Assembly: GCF_900109615.1 (NCBI RefSeq)
Contig: NZ_FOIX01000002.1
Coordinates: forward strand, 248,001-312,000
Length of the DNA: 64,000 bases
DNA from: Kaistella antarctica
GTDB lineage: Bacteria; Bacteroidota; Bacteroidia; Flavobacteriales; Weeksellaceae
Direction of reading: 5' to 3'
Positions 47,658 through 56,107 of this stretch are shown here, one piece after another (the first letter of the stretch is position 1; each line of letters starts with the position of its first letter). The notes beneath the pieces are model-generated. The model saw only the letters and a list, made by a program, of their open reading frames with translations, made no database searches and was not told where the DNA came from. A program made the translations under genes and the position numbers.

Positions 47658-49919
47658 ATGAAATACGCAACCGAATTAAAAAAATTTGCAAGCAGCCAAT
47701 CTATTTATTCGGCGGTCCGTATTTCGTTGGCCATTGTTTTACCAAGTGTTATTTTAGCGCACTTTGGTTTACTCAAGGAGTATTTCCTTTTTCCCTTGGC
47801 CACCAGTTTTATTGGCTTAACCGATCAGGCTGGACCTTTCGTGAGACGAAGAAATGCATTGATTTTAGCGATTGTCTCCTTTTTCACAGTCGCCCTAATC
47901 GCCAGCTTATTAAAGAGTTTTCCATTTTTAATCTATCCAGAAATTATTTTGTTCTCCAAATTCTTCACCATGATTGGGGTGTATGGACAACGACTTGCCG
48001 CCGTTGGCTCCTTATCTCTGGTCGTTTTGGCGATTTTTATCGATGGTCATTTAACAGGTAGCAATATCATGAAAAGCTCCTTGATCTTCTTAGCTGGATC
48101 AATTTTTTACCTGCTCATTTTTTTAGTCGTTTCAAAAATTCAGCCTTACAAATTGGCTGGACAGATGATTGGTGAAAATTATTTACGATTGGGTAATTAC
48201 CTTTCCTTAAAGTCAAAGTTTTATTTTAAAAACCCAGATTTTGAAGCTTTAAATTCACAAATCATCTCGCAGCAGATTTCCATTAAAAACTTACAGGAGG
48301 AAACCCGTGAAACCGTCTTTGAAACCAGAAAAATCGTCAATGAATCCACCACGACCAGTCGTTTACTGATGTTAATGTTTCTGGATTCGATCGATCTTCA
48401 TGAGAAATTGATGACCTCTGAAAGTGATTACCGAAAGGTGCAGGAAAATTTTGGAAGTACAGATTTTCTAAATTCAATCGGTGAATATTTACAAAAACTG
48501 TCAGAAGAAATGGTCAATATCGGAATTGCCCTGCAGAGTAACAGAAAGGCGAGACCGATCGAAAATATTGACTTGATGTTGGAGAAAATATTTAATGAGT
48601 ATTTTGATTTACGTAATAAAAAACTGACGCCAGAAAACTTAGAAGATTTCATGACACTCCGTTTTATTTTGAACAGAATCACTTCTATATCAGATGATGT
48701 TAAAACGATTTATAAAGTTTTTAGCCAAGATGAAAAGTTAGCCAAGAGTTTATCCACAGAATTAGATTTCCGGAAATTTGTAACCGCTGAAGAAAAACTT
48801 AGCGTTAAAGTCTTTCTTTCCAATTTCTCTTTAAAATCTAGTTTATTCCGACACGCCATTAGAATTGCTATTGCTTTAGTAATTGGTTACTGGATTTCAA
48901 GTTTCGAATTTCTCGGCATTGGTCACGCCTACTGGATTCTCATTACCATCGTTGCGATATTAAAACCAGCTTACGCAACGACAAAACACCGCAATTTACT
49001 TCGATTGTACGGCACGATCTCTGGAGCGATTATCGCATATGGGCTTCTCTATTTTATTTCTGACCAGATCATTTTGTTCGTCTTATTTTTAACGGCAATG
49101 ATTTTATGTTTCAGTTTTTTAAAAACAAAATATGCCTGGGCCGTATTTTTCATGACGATTTACGTCTTTTTGGCTTTCAATATTTTAAATCCGGGAAATG
49201 TAAACTTGATTTTTAAAGATAGAATCTTGGATACCGTAATCGCCGGTGCTGTTGCATTTGTTGTTTCTTATTTCGTTTTGCCGGTTTGGGAACATACCCA
49301 AAATTTAAAATTAATGCAGAAATCGGCTTTGAGTAATCTCAATTATTTTTCAGCGGCTATGGCCTTTTTTAGAAATGAAAATATGGAGCCTGAAGCTTAT
49401 AAGCTAGCTAGAAAGGCTGCAGTCATTGATTTGGCTAACTTGTCAGATAATTTTCAGCGAATGATTTCTGATCCAAAAAACCAGCAGAAAAAGCTCGAGC
49501 ATTTCCATCAATTTGTAAATACTTCTCATTTGATTACAGCTTATATTGCCTCTTTTTCACAATATTCTGAAGCTTCAAAAGTATATCCCGAAATTGACTT
49601 TGAAAGTTGGGATTTGAAAATCTCTGCTGAATTAGGCAGAACAGATTTGCTTTTGAATCAAAAAGATTTGCATCATACGATCTTACAGGAAAGTAAAATT
49701 CAGCCGATGGATACGGTGGAAAAATTATTGGAAAACCGTAAAAAAGAACTCGCCGAAAACGAATTTTTTGACAGACGTGATCCAAATAGGATTAGCCATT
49801 TAACTAAACTTAAAAATTTGAAGGAGATTTTGGAATTGATTTACGACGTGGCAAAAGAGCAACGCAAAGTCGCGGAAAAGTTAGAGCCAGAAGATCAGTC
49901 TACAATGGTGAAACAGTAA
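47658..49919 (+). CDS. FUSC-family inner membrane protein (YccS-like)
   Basis: 753 residues with the duplicated layout of FUSC/YccS proteins: an N-terminal block of about six membrane helices (residues 20-165), a long soluble helical middle region (170-395), a second block of six helices (about 400-545, including GIGHAYWILITIVAILKPAY and the typical RLYGTISGAI) and a soluble C-terminal tail. Relatives include aromatic-acid efflux proteins. Substrate unknown. Its last 25 bases overlap the convergent transferase gene. Confidence 0.85.
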   Translation: MKYATELKKFASSQSIYSAVRISLAIVLPSVILAHFGLLKEYFLFPLATSFIGLTDQAGPFVRRRNALILAIVSFFTVALIASLLKSFPFLIYPEIILFSKFFTMIGVYGQRLAAVGSLSLVVLAIFIDGHLTGSNIMKSSLIFLAGSIFYLLIFLVVSKIQPYKLAGQMIGENYLRLGNYLSLKSKFYFKNPDFEALNSQIISQQISIKNLQEETRETVFETRKIVNESTTTSRLLMLMFLDSIDLHEKLMTSESDYRKVQENFGSTDFLNSIGEYLQKLSEEMVNIGIALQSNRKARPIENIDLMLEKIFNEYFDLRNKKLTPENLEDFMTLRFILNRITSISDDVKTIYKVFSQDEKLAKSLSTELDFRKFVTAEEKLSVKVFLSNFSLKSSLFRHAIRIAIALVIGYWISSFEFLGIGHAYWILITIVAILKPAYATTKHRNLLRLYGTISGAIIAYGLLYFISDQIILFVLFLTAMILCFSFLKTKYAWAVFFMTIYVFLAFNILNPGNVNLIFKDRILDTVIAGAVAFVVSYFVLPVWEHTQNLKLMQKSALSNLNYFSAAMAFFRNENMEPEAYKLARKAAVIDLANLSDNFQRMISDPKNQQKKLEHFHQFVNTSHLITAYIASFSQYSEASKVYPEIDFESWDLKISAELGRTDLLLNQKDLHHTILQESKIQPMDTVEKLLENRKKELAENEFFDRRDPNRISHLTKLKNLKEILELIYDVAKEQRKVAEKLEPEDQSTMVKQ

Positions 49920-50506
49920 TTTTCAAAAAACTCTACGCGTGCTTTGTACAAATCAGAAACGTTCTCATCATGAACTCTACATTGAATATTGAAGGGAAAA
50001 TCTAAACTGAAAGGTTTTACCTCATAATGTTTTTTCAGCGACCAGTAATTCGAATGATGGATTTTGTATAAACTTTCTTTCAGCGACCAAATGATCGTGA
50101 GATAAGCAATTTCCTTATCTTTTTCAATAAAATTACTTTCTTCTTCCAGCAAAAATTTATGCTGAATTCTTTTAATCTTTGAATTAAAAGGTTCGATGTC
50201 AATTCCAACTTTATTCTTAGAAATAGCCAGGGCTGCAAACGGAAAAGAATGCGTCACCGAAATTTCATAATCTTTGGGAGATAAATACGGGATTCTTTCG
50301 TTATAAAGAATTTTGTGATCAGGCAAAACCGATTTCAAAATTTTCCGAACCAAAAGCAATTCTTTCAATTTGGTTGGATGATAATCTTTAATCTTTTCGA
50401 AATTTTCTTTTTCAACCAAAATGTCTGGATCCAGATCTTCGTCTTCACTATATTTCCAAAGGAGAATGGTCGCTTGGTCATCGGAATAATCTCGGTAGAG
50501 TGGCAT
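49895..50506 (-). CDS. 4'-phosphopantetheinyl transferase (Sfp/AcpT type)
   Basis: 203 residues with the superfamily motifs VGIDIEPFNSKIKRI (metal-binding Asp/Glu) and WSLKESLYKI, and an N-terminal LSPKDYEISVTHSFPFAALA containing the SVTHS element. It transfers the phosphopantetheine arm from CoA to carrier proteins. No polyketide or peptide synthetase is nearby, so it may serve a fatty-acid or flexirubin-type carrier elsewhere. Ends inside the 3' end of the FUSC gene. Confidence 0.87.
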   Translation of the reverse strand: MPLYRDYSDDQATILLWKYSEDEDLDPDILVEKENFEKIKDYHPTKLKELLLVRKILKSVLPDHKILYNERIPYLSPKDYEISVTHSFPFAALAISKNKVGIDIEPFNSKIKRIQHKFLLEEESNFIEKDKEIAYLTIIWSLKESLYKIHHSNYWSLKKHYEVKPFSLDFPFNIQCRVHDENVSDLYKARVEFFENYCFTIVD

Positions 50507-50666
50507 TAATAAATATTAGATCGTAAAAATACGCAATTCTTTAAACAAATAAAATGTGCTAGAATTCTTTTATTTCATACTAATTGTAGCTGAATTTTCG
50601 ATGCTAATAGATTAAAGAGATAACACCTATTTCATAAATGATTTAAATATAAATAAAGACATTTCG

Positions 50667-50674
50667 TATCTTCG
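50667..50674 (+). promoter_or_regulatory. Possible -7 box for ahcY
   Basis: TATCTTCG, one mismatch from TAnnTTTG, 20 bases before the ahcY ATG at 50695. No clear -33 element. Confidence 0.3.
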
Positions 50675-50694
50675 CTTCAAACTTATTTAAATAG

Positions 50695-52008
50695 ATGGAA
50701 ACTACAACACAATACCTTCCTTATAAAGTTAAGGATATCTCATTAGCTGAATATGGGAGAAAAGAAATTAATTTAGCAGAAGCAGAAATGCCAGGATTAA
50801 TGGCAATTAGAGAAGAATACGGTCCGTCTCAACCATTGAAAGGTGCCAGAATCGCGGGTTGTCTTCACATGACCATTCAAACTGCAGTTTTAATTGAAAC
50901 TCTAGTTGCTTTGGGTGCAGATGTTACTTGGTCTTCTTGTAATATTTTCTCTACCCAAGATCACGCCGCAGCAGCAATTGCCGCAGCTGGAATTCCAGTT
51001 TATGCTTGGAAAGGAATGAACGAGGAAGAATTCGACTGGTGCATTGAGCAAACGGTATTTTTTGGTGAAGACAGAAAACCATTAAATCTCATCTTAGATG
51101 ATGGTGGCGATTTAACCAACTTGGTATTTGATAAATATCCAGAATTAACAGCAGGAATTAAAGGACTTTCCGAAGAAACTACGACTGGAGTTCATAGATT
51201 ATACGAAAGAATGCAGAACGGAACTTTGGTAATGCCTGCAATCAACGTGAATGATTCGGTTACCAAATCTAAATTCGATAACAAATACGGATGTAGAGAA
51301 TCTGCAGTAGATGCAGTGAGAAGAGCAACTGATTTAATGTTAGCTGGTAAAAGAGTGGTTGTTTGTGGTTACGGTGACGTTGGTAAAGGTACTGCGGCTT
51401 CTTTTAAAGGTGCTGGATCAATTGTTACGGTTACTGAAATTGACCCGATCTGCGCCTTGCAAGCGGCAATGGATGGTTTCGAAGTTAAAAAACTAGATAC
51501 CGTAGTTGCCAATGCAGATATCGTGATTACGACAACAGGTAACTTTAATATTGTTAAAGGCGAGCATTTCAAAAAAATGAAAGATAAAACGGTAGTTTGT
51601 AATATCGGACATTTTGATAATGAATTGGAAATGACTTGGCTAAATGAAAACTATGGTGACACCAAATATGAAGTAAAACCGCAAGTTGACGTTTATACAA
51701 TTGACGGAAAAGAAATTATCATTTTGGCAGAAGGTCGTTTGGTGAACCTTGGTTGCGCAACAGGACACCCAAGTTTTGTAATGAGTAATTCATTTACCAA
51801 CCAGACTTTAGCACAAATCGAATTGTGGACGAATTCTGAAGCTTACGGAAATGAAGTTTATATGTTGCCAAAACATTTAGATGAGAAAGTTGCCTTTTTA
51901 CACCTTCAAAAATTAGGCGTAGAATTAGAAACTTTATCTCCTGAACAAGCCAAGTATATTGGTGTTGAAGTGGAAGGTCCTTACAAACCAGAATACTACA
52001 GATACTAA
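50695..52008 (+). CDS. ahcY: Adenosylhomocysteinase
   Basis: 437 residues. Cleaves S-adenosylhomocysteine to adenosine and homocysteine in the methyl cycle. Motifs: [35 protein letters not shown], the NAD+ site [38 protein letters not shown], and the C-terminal KPEYYRY with the conserved Lys-Tyr ending. No SAH riboswitch is apparent in the short leader. Confidence 0.96.
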   Translation: METTTQYLPYKVKDISLAEYGRKEINLAEAEMPGLMAIREEYGPSQPLKGARIAGCLHMTIQTAVLIETLVALGADVTWSSCNIFSTQDHAAAAIAAAGIPVYAWKGMNEEEFDWCIEQTVFFGEDRKPLNLILDDGGDLTNLVFDKYPELTAGIKGLSEETTTGVHRLYERMQNGTLVMPAINVNDSVTKSKFDNKYGCRESAVDAVRRATDLMLAGKRVVVCGYGDVGKGTAASFKGAGSIVTVTEIDPICALQAAMDGFEVKKLDTVVANADIVITTTGNFNIVKGEHFKKMKDKTVVCNIGHFDNELEMTWLNENYGDTKYEVKPQVDVYTIDGKEIIILAEGRLVNLGCATGHPSFVMSNSFTNQTLAQIELWTNSEAYGNEVYMLPKHLDEKVAFLHLQKLGVELETLSPEQAKYIGVEVEGPYKPEYYRY

Positions 52009-52040
52009 GATAAAAGTTGAAAAACTTTCAATAATAATTG

Positions 52041-52072
52041 AAAAACTCTCTGATTACTCAGAGAGTTTTTTT
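52041..52072. terminator. Terminator after ahcY
   Basis: Perfect 13-bp stem AAAAACTCTCTGA / TCAGAGAGTTTTT, loop TTAC, followed by T. It abuts the stop codon of the convergent TPR gene and could serve both. Confidence 0.9.
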
Positions 52073-53801
52073 ACTTTTCAGCAGCAATCATTTGAAATAG
52101 AAGCTCATGCTTTTCCCCTAATTTTCTCTTCAATCTTTGTTTTGATTTCTTCACAGCTTCAATGGTTATACCCAGCAAACCAGCAATTTCTGAGTTCGTA
52201 AAACCTAATTTCTGCAGCAAAATAATTCTGAGATTAGAGTCGGTAATTTCTGGAAAGTTTTGCAGCACATTTCCATAAAACTGAGCATGTTCTCGCTGAA
52301 ACTGATTTTTGAAATTGCGCCAGTTCTCTTCGGTCATTAAATGAGATTTTAATAAATCATCTAATTTTACGCGATTATTTTGGTTAGCGGAAGACGTTGA
52401 CCCTTTAATGTTCTCAATTTCGCCGTAAAGTTTTTGAATCTGAATGTTTTTCTCCTTAAAAAATTCAATGTGTGTATCAAGAGTTCGGTGGGCGTCTAAA
52501 AGTTTTTTCTCGTTGTTCAATTTAGCGCTTTCGTACGCTACAATTTTTTCATCTATTTCGACCTGCTTTTTCTGTTCTCTTCTTTTTGCGGCATAAGAAA
52601 TTAATACTAATGCTATAATTAATAGTCCTGAAACCGAAAAAATTATATTTTTTAGAAGAGATTCGTGAGAAAGTTTTTTATTCGTAAGGTCGATATCTTT
52701 CTGAAGTTTTCTTTTTTGCACCATCCATCTAGATTGATTGAGCGGGAGCGCACCATCGCTTTTATTGAGCGAATCTTCAAGTATTTCTATTCGCCTTCTT
52801 ATTCCCAACTCATCAACCTGTGTACCCTCAAGCTGTAGAATATTTAATTTTAATTTTAAAATTGCAAGTTCATTAATTTTAAAATACGGTTTTGATTTTG
52901 CAATCAGGTCTGCTTTTTCAATTGATTTTTTTGCCTCATCGATCTGCATATTTGCCGAATACAATCTTGTTAACAGAGTATAGGCGTACATCGTATTTTG
53001 CACATCTTTATTTTGTTCAGAAATCCGAATATCTTCCAAAGCAAGTTTAATGGCCTTCTCGTAGTCCTTATTTTTTTCATAAATCTGAGCTAAATTCCCT
53101 AAGGTCTTCGCATATCGAATCTGATCGCCAATTGACTGCGACAAACTCGAAGCTTGGCTGATATGTTTCTCAGCTTCTTCCAAATTTCCAGTTTTCAAAT
53201 AATTAAGACCTAAATTGTCAAGAATTGCGGCATACTCAGCTGTGTTTGGTTCGCTATATTTTAGGGCTTTATGTAAATTTTTGATCGCTTCGGGATGGTC
53301 GCCAATAGTATCCAGATAAAAACCAATCTTGGTAAAAGAATGCCCAGGAAACAGTAATTGTTTAGGATCATTTTGCTCGATCATATCGATTACAGACATG
53401 AAAACAGGTAAAGCATCAGTCATTTGCCTAAAATTGTACAAGTATTCTGCATAGCTCAACGCCGCCCAGACCTCAAGCGGTTTTGATTTTAGTGTCTTGG
53501 CATTTCTAATTGACTTTTTGAAATGAAAATCACTTTTCGGATTGAGTCGGTCAAACGTTTTGGCGTAAGAGTTACCAAGCAAAACATTATAAATAATAAC
53601 ATCGCTCGCGGTGCTGCGGTCTTTAAGTGGTTGTAAAAAATTTTTTATGAAAATCGTATCCGTATTTTGTCTGTCGTGCTGATTGATAATCTTTTCAAGA
53701 TCAGATCTTTTATTTCCGGAAGAGTTTGAATGTATTATCTGCGCTTGCAAAGAAAGGGCAAACCAGAATAGATATAAAATAAGGAATTTTTTTTTGACCA
53801 T
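52071..53801 (-). CDS. TPR protein with TM helix and LuxR-like HTH
   Basis: 576 residues. Signal peptide FLILYLFWFALSLQAQ; about six TPR units between residues 80 and 300 (for example DNLGLNYLKTGNLEEAEKHI, LGNLAQIYEKNKDYEKAIKL); one membrane helix NIIFSVSGLLIIALVLISYA near 385; a coiled-coil; and a C-terminal winged/LuxR-type HTH LLQKLGFTNSEIAGLLGITI ending AVKKSKQRLKRKL. This is the Bacteroidota one-component sensor layout: periplasmic TPRs joined to a cytosolic DNA-binding domain. Signal and targets unknown. Confidence 0.83.
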   Translation of the reverse strand: MVKKKFLILYLFWFALSLQAQIIHSNSSGNKRSDLEKIINQHDRQNTDTIFIKNFLQPLKDRSTASDVIIYNVLLGNSYAKTFDRLNPKSDFHFKKSIRNAKTLKSKPLEVWAALSYAEYLYNFRQMTDALPVFMSVIDMIEQNDPKQLLFPGHSFTKIGFYLDTIGDHPEAIKNLHKALKYSEPNTAEYAAILDNLGLNYLKTGNLEEAEKHISQASSLSQSIGDQIRYAKTLGNLAQIYEKNKDYEKAIKLALEDIRISEQNKDVQNTMYAYTLLTRLYSANMQIDEAKKSIEKADLIAKSKPYFKINELAILKLKLNILQLEGTQVDELGIRRRIEILEDSLNKSDGALPLNQSRWMVQKRKLQKDIDLTNKKLSHESLLKNIIFSVSGLLIIALVLISYAAKRREQKKQVEIDEKIVAYESAKLNNEKKLLDAHRTLDTHIEFFKEKNIQIQKLYGEIENIKGSTSSANQNNRVKLDDLLKSHLMTEENWRNFKNQFQREHAQFYGNVLQNFPEITDSNLRIILLQKLGFTNSEIAGLLGITIEAVKKSKQRLKRKLGEKHELLFQMIAAEK

Positions 53802-54099
53802 TGAATTGATAAAACTACAGAAGGAAATATATCAGTTGAAGAAAAAAGAGACTTTTTGTTCTTCCTAATAGTAAAGTTATTTAAAAATATGAGATAATTG
53901 AATATCGAAAATAAATTTTCAACCGAAATATAAAATTGATGTGAAATTCTCTGTTTGCAGCCTTTTTGACTAGAAAACAGAAAAGTTTAGCAACCGCTCT
54001 GATAAGCCATTTTCTTTTTTTTAGTCCTATTCTATATTGTCCACCCTTTGTCCACCCCTAGGATTAGGCTCTTTTTGTTTGAAGAGATACATTTGTTAT

Positions 54100-54226
54100 A
54101 ACAAAAAATAATAACCATTGAAACTTTTAACATCGCAGATGCATTGAAGCTTCAATAAAAACTAAAAACACAAATGATTTATTTTCTCCTACTGCTTTGG
54201 CGGAAGGAGTTTTTTTTGTAATCATT
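54100..54226 (+). ncRNA. Candidate small RNA
   Basis: A -7 box TACATTTG at 54088-54095 and a strong Rho-independent terminator at 54197-54226 (arms CTCCTACTGC and GCGGAAGGAG, one A-A mismatch, loop TTTG, then eight T) frame about 125 bases with no coding sequence. The terminator has no gene to serve on this strand. No -33 TTG is well placed. I do not recognise the RNA. The rest of the 53802-54396 gap holds only the repeat GTCCACCC, twice in tandem near 54039-54057. Confidence 0.4.
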
Positions 54227-54396
54227 TTGAAAAAATCAAGCTAATTATTTTGCTAGATCTTATGAGCAATTATTTTTAATTTAAAAATGGTTGGGCTTGT
54301 CTAGATTTATAATTGTAATTAAATCCTTCACTTAAATGTTTTCCGCTAAAAATGGATGAAAAAGACTTCATGCCGATATTTCGACAATGAAATTAA

Positions 54397-54456
54397 AGTG
54401 AGCGACAGAATTCGCACTTGTGACCGTTGAGATTGAAGTCGAGATGCTCTATGGAG
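54397..54456 (-). pseudogene. Decayed partial copy of tRNA-Arg
   Basis: GTGAGCGACAGAATTCGCAC and the bases after it align with the tRNA-Arg at 54507-54580 over about 58 bases: the T-arm, the variable region and ATGCTCTAT are clearly shared. The anticodon arm is scrambled and the 5' third is absent. It lies about 50 bases beyond the tRNA operon terminator. Confidence 0.7.
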
Positions 54457-54473
54457 TTTTAAATTCAAACACA

Positions 54474-54503
54474 AAAAAAACTTCACAATAAATTGTGAAG
54501 TTT
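54474..54503 (-). terminator. Terminator of the tRNA operon
   Basis: Arms AAACTTCACAAT and ATTGTGAAGTTT with a 2-base centre; on the minus strand it is followed by TTTTT. It ends the Ser-Pro-Arg tRNA transcript. Confidence 0.82.
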
Positions 54504-54506
54504 CAG

Positions 54507-54580
54507 TGAGCGCGACAGGATTCGAACCTGTGACCGTCTGCTTAGAAGGCAGATGCTCTATCCAGCTGAGCTACGCACCC
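54507..54580 (-). tRNA. tRNA-Arg (TCT)
   Basis: 74 bases, cloverleaf complete: acceptor GGGTGCG, D-arm GCTCAGCTGGATAGAGC, anticodon arm CTGCCTTCTAAGCAG with anticodon TCT, T-arm GGTTCGAATCC. Third gene of the operon. Confidence 0.95.
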
Positions 54581-54662
54581 TAAGAAGGGATTTTTTCAAA
54601 CTTATCGTTGGGAAGATAAGTTCTTTTAAAAAAGAAAACTCTCGAAAGAGTTTTCTATAAAG

Positions 54663-54737
54663 TCGGGGCGGCAGGATTCGAACCTGCGACCTCCTGGTCC
54701 CAAACCAGGCGCGATGACCGGACTACGCTACGCCCCG
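54663..54737 (-). tRNA. tRNA-Pro (TGG)
   Basis: 75 bases: acceptor CGGGGCG paired with CGCCCCG, anticodon arm CCTGGTTTGGGACCAGG with anticodon TGG, T-arm CAGGTTCGAATCCTG. Second gene of the operon. Confidence 0.95.
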
Positions 54738-54758
54738 AGAATACGTTGACGAAAGTTG

Positions 54759-54845
54759 CGGAGAGTGAGGGATTCGAACCCTCGGTACCGTTTCCAGTAC
54801 GCATGTTTAGCAAACATGTCCTTTCGGCCACTCAGGCAACTCTCC
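54759..54845 (-). tRNA. tRNA-Ser (GCT)
   Basis: 87 bases with the long variable arm typical of Ser: acceptor GGAGAGT, anticodon arm CATGTTTGCTAAACATG with anticodon GCT, variable arm GTACTGGAAACGGTAC, T-arm GGGTTCGAATCCC. First gene of the operon. Confidence 0.95.
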
Positions 54846-54887
54846 AGTGCAATATTTATAAGAGCTTCTGTTCTGTAATTGCGAGTG

Positions 54888-54918
54888 CAAATATAAAAGA
54901 GTTTTCCTTATAAACCAA
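54888..54918 (-). promoter_or_regulatory. Consensus promoter of the tRNA operon
   Basis: Minus strand TTG (54916-54918), 20-base spacer, TATATTTG (54888-54895): an exact fit to TTG-N17-23-TAnnTTTG, about 40 bases before tRNA-Ser. Confidence 0.75.
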
Positions 54919-54941
54919 AAATAATTCCTAAAAATAATTCG

Positions 54942-54949
54942 TATTTTTG
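54942..54949 (+). promoter_or_regulatory. -7 box for the amidase gene
   Basis: TATTTTTG, 28 bases before the ATG at 54978. No well-spaced TTG. Confidence 0.45.
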
Positions 54950-54977
54950 ACTTTAATTTTAAAATATTTCGAACCAT

Positions 54978-55994
54978 ATGCGTAAGACATTATCTATCAT
55001 ATCCTTAGGTTTTTTAATTATTTCCTGTGGAACGCAAAAAAATACACAAACAGTCGTAGCAAAACCAACATTGCCTAAAGTTTCACCTGCAAAGCCTGTG
55101 GTTTCTGATCAAAAGCCGAAAGTTCAACGGGAGCATGGAGTCGATTTTTTCAAGGATAACATCGCAGATGTTTCGAAAAATGACAATACTGCGAGTTATG
55201 GTTCGATCGTTTCTGCAAATCCCGCCACATATAAAGTGGTAAAAACTTTTTATCCCTCGGTTGGGCAAAATTTCAGACAGAAATATATTATTTTACATTA
55301 TACTGCTTTAGATGATGATAAATCGGTGATGGTCCTGACGCAGCAGTCGGTCAGCGCACATTATTTGGTGAACGATTTGGGAGACAATGAAATTTATCAA
55401 TTGGTTGACGAAAACAAAAGAGCCTATCATGCCGGAATTAGTGCCTGGCGAAAAGATAAGATGCTCAATGATACTTCGATTGGGATTGAAATCGTAAATG
55501 CTGGTTATAAAACTGACGCCAGTGGAACAAAGATTTTCCCCGAATATTCTGACGCGCAAGTGAGAAAAGTTGCTGCCTTAGTAAAAGATCTTGCTAATCG
55601 CTATATGGTTCCTGCGACGAATATTTTAGGGCATTCTGATATCGCACCAACGCGTAAACAAGATCCAGGACCAAAATTTCCCTGGAAGAAATTATACGAT
55701 GAATATCAAGTTGGAATGTGGTATGACGAAGGCACCAAACAAAATTTCTACGATTCGGCGGTTTTAGAAGATTACGCGATGCAAATGTCGGTTCCTTCTT
55801 TTCTGTTTAAAATACAAACAGCATTGCGGGATTTTGGATACGACCTGAATCCAAATGGTGCTTATGATGATGCGACAAAGAAGACGATTGAAACCTTTCA
55901 ATATCATTTCCGGCCGCAAAATTATTCTGGAATGATGGATGCAGAAACTTGGGCAATTTTACAAGCTTTAGATCAAAAGTATCCAAATAAATAA
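54978..55994 (+). CDS. N-acetylmuramoyl-L-alanine amidase lipoprotein with PG-binding domain
   Basis: 338 residues. Lipobox ISC at Cys17, a Pro/Lys-rich linker, then an Amidase_2 (AmiD-like) domain from about residue 95: KYIILHYTALDDD (zinc His), SAHYLVNDLGDNEIYQLVDE, RAYHAGISAW and ILGHSDIAPTRKQDPGP (second zinc His and catalytic region). A C-terminal peptidoglycan-binding domain ends the protein (FLFKIQTALRDFGYDLNPNG). It likely trims or recycles peptidoglycan from the outer membrane's inner face. Confidence 0.9.
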   Translation: MRKTLSIISLGFLIISCGTQKNTQTVVAKPTLPKVSPAKPVVSDQKPKVQREHGVDFFKDNIADVSKNDNTASYGSIVSANPATYKVVKTFYPSVGQNFRQKYIILHYTALDDDKSVMVLTQQSVSAHYLVNDLGDNEIYQLVDENKRAYHAGISAWRKDKMLNDTSIGIEIVNAGYKTDASGTKIFPEYSDAQVRKVAALVKDLANRYMVPATNILGHSDIAPTRKQDPGPKFPWKKLYDEYQVGMWYDEGTKQNFYDSAVLEDYAMQMSVPSFLFKIQTALRDFGYDLNPNGAYDDATKKTIETFQYHFRPQNYSGMMDAETWAILQALDQKYPNK

Positions 55995-56107
55995 ATATCT
56001 TTACGATTCAGAAAGTGGGCGACAAAAAATCGCTCATTTTTTACATCCCTTTTGAATCAATTTAATCAGTTCAGTAAATAATCTTAACTTCTCAACAAAT
56101 TATTTTT

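Noticed and set aside
50600..50694. SAH riboswitch before ahcY
   Set aside because: The AT-rich leader is short and shows no pseudoknot-like conserved core.
54397..54456. A fourth functional tRNA
   Set aside because: The anticodon arm does not pair, the 5' acceptor strand is missing and it lies past the operon terminator.
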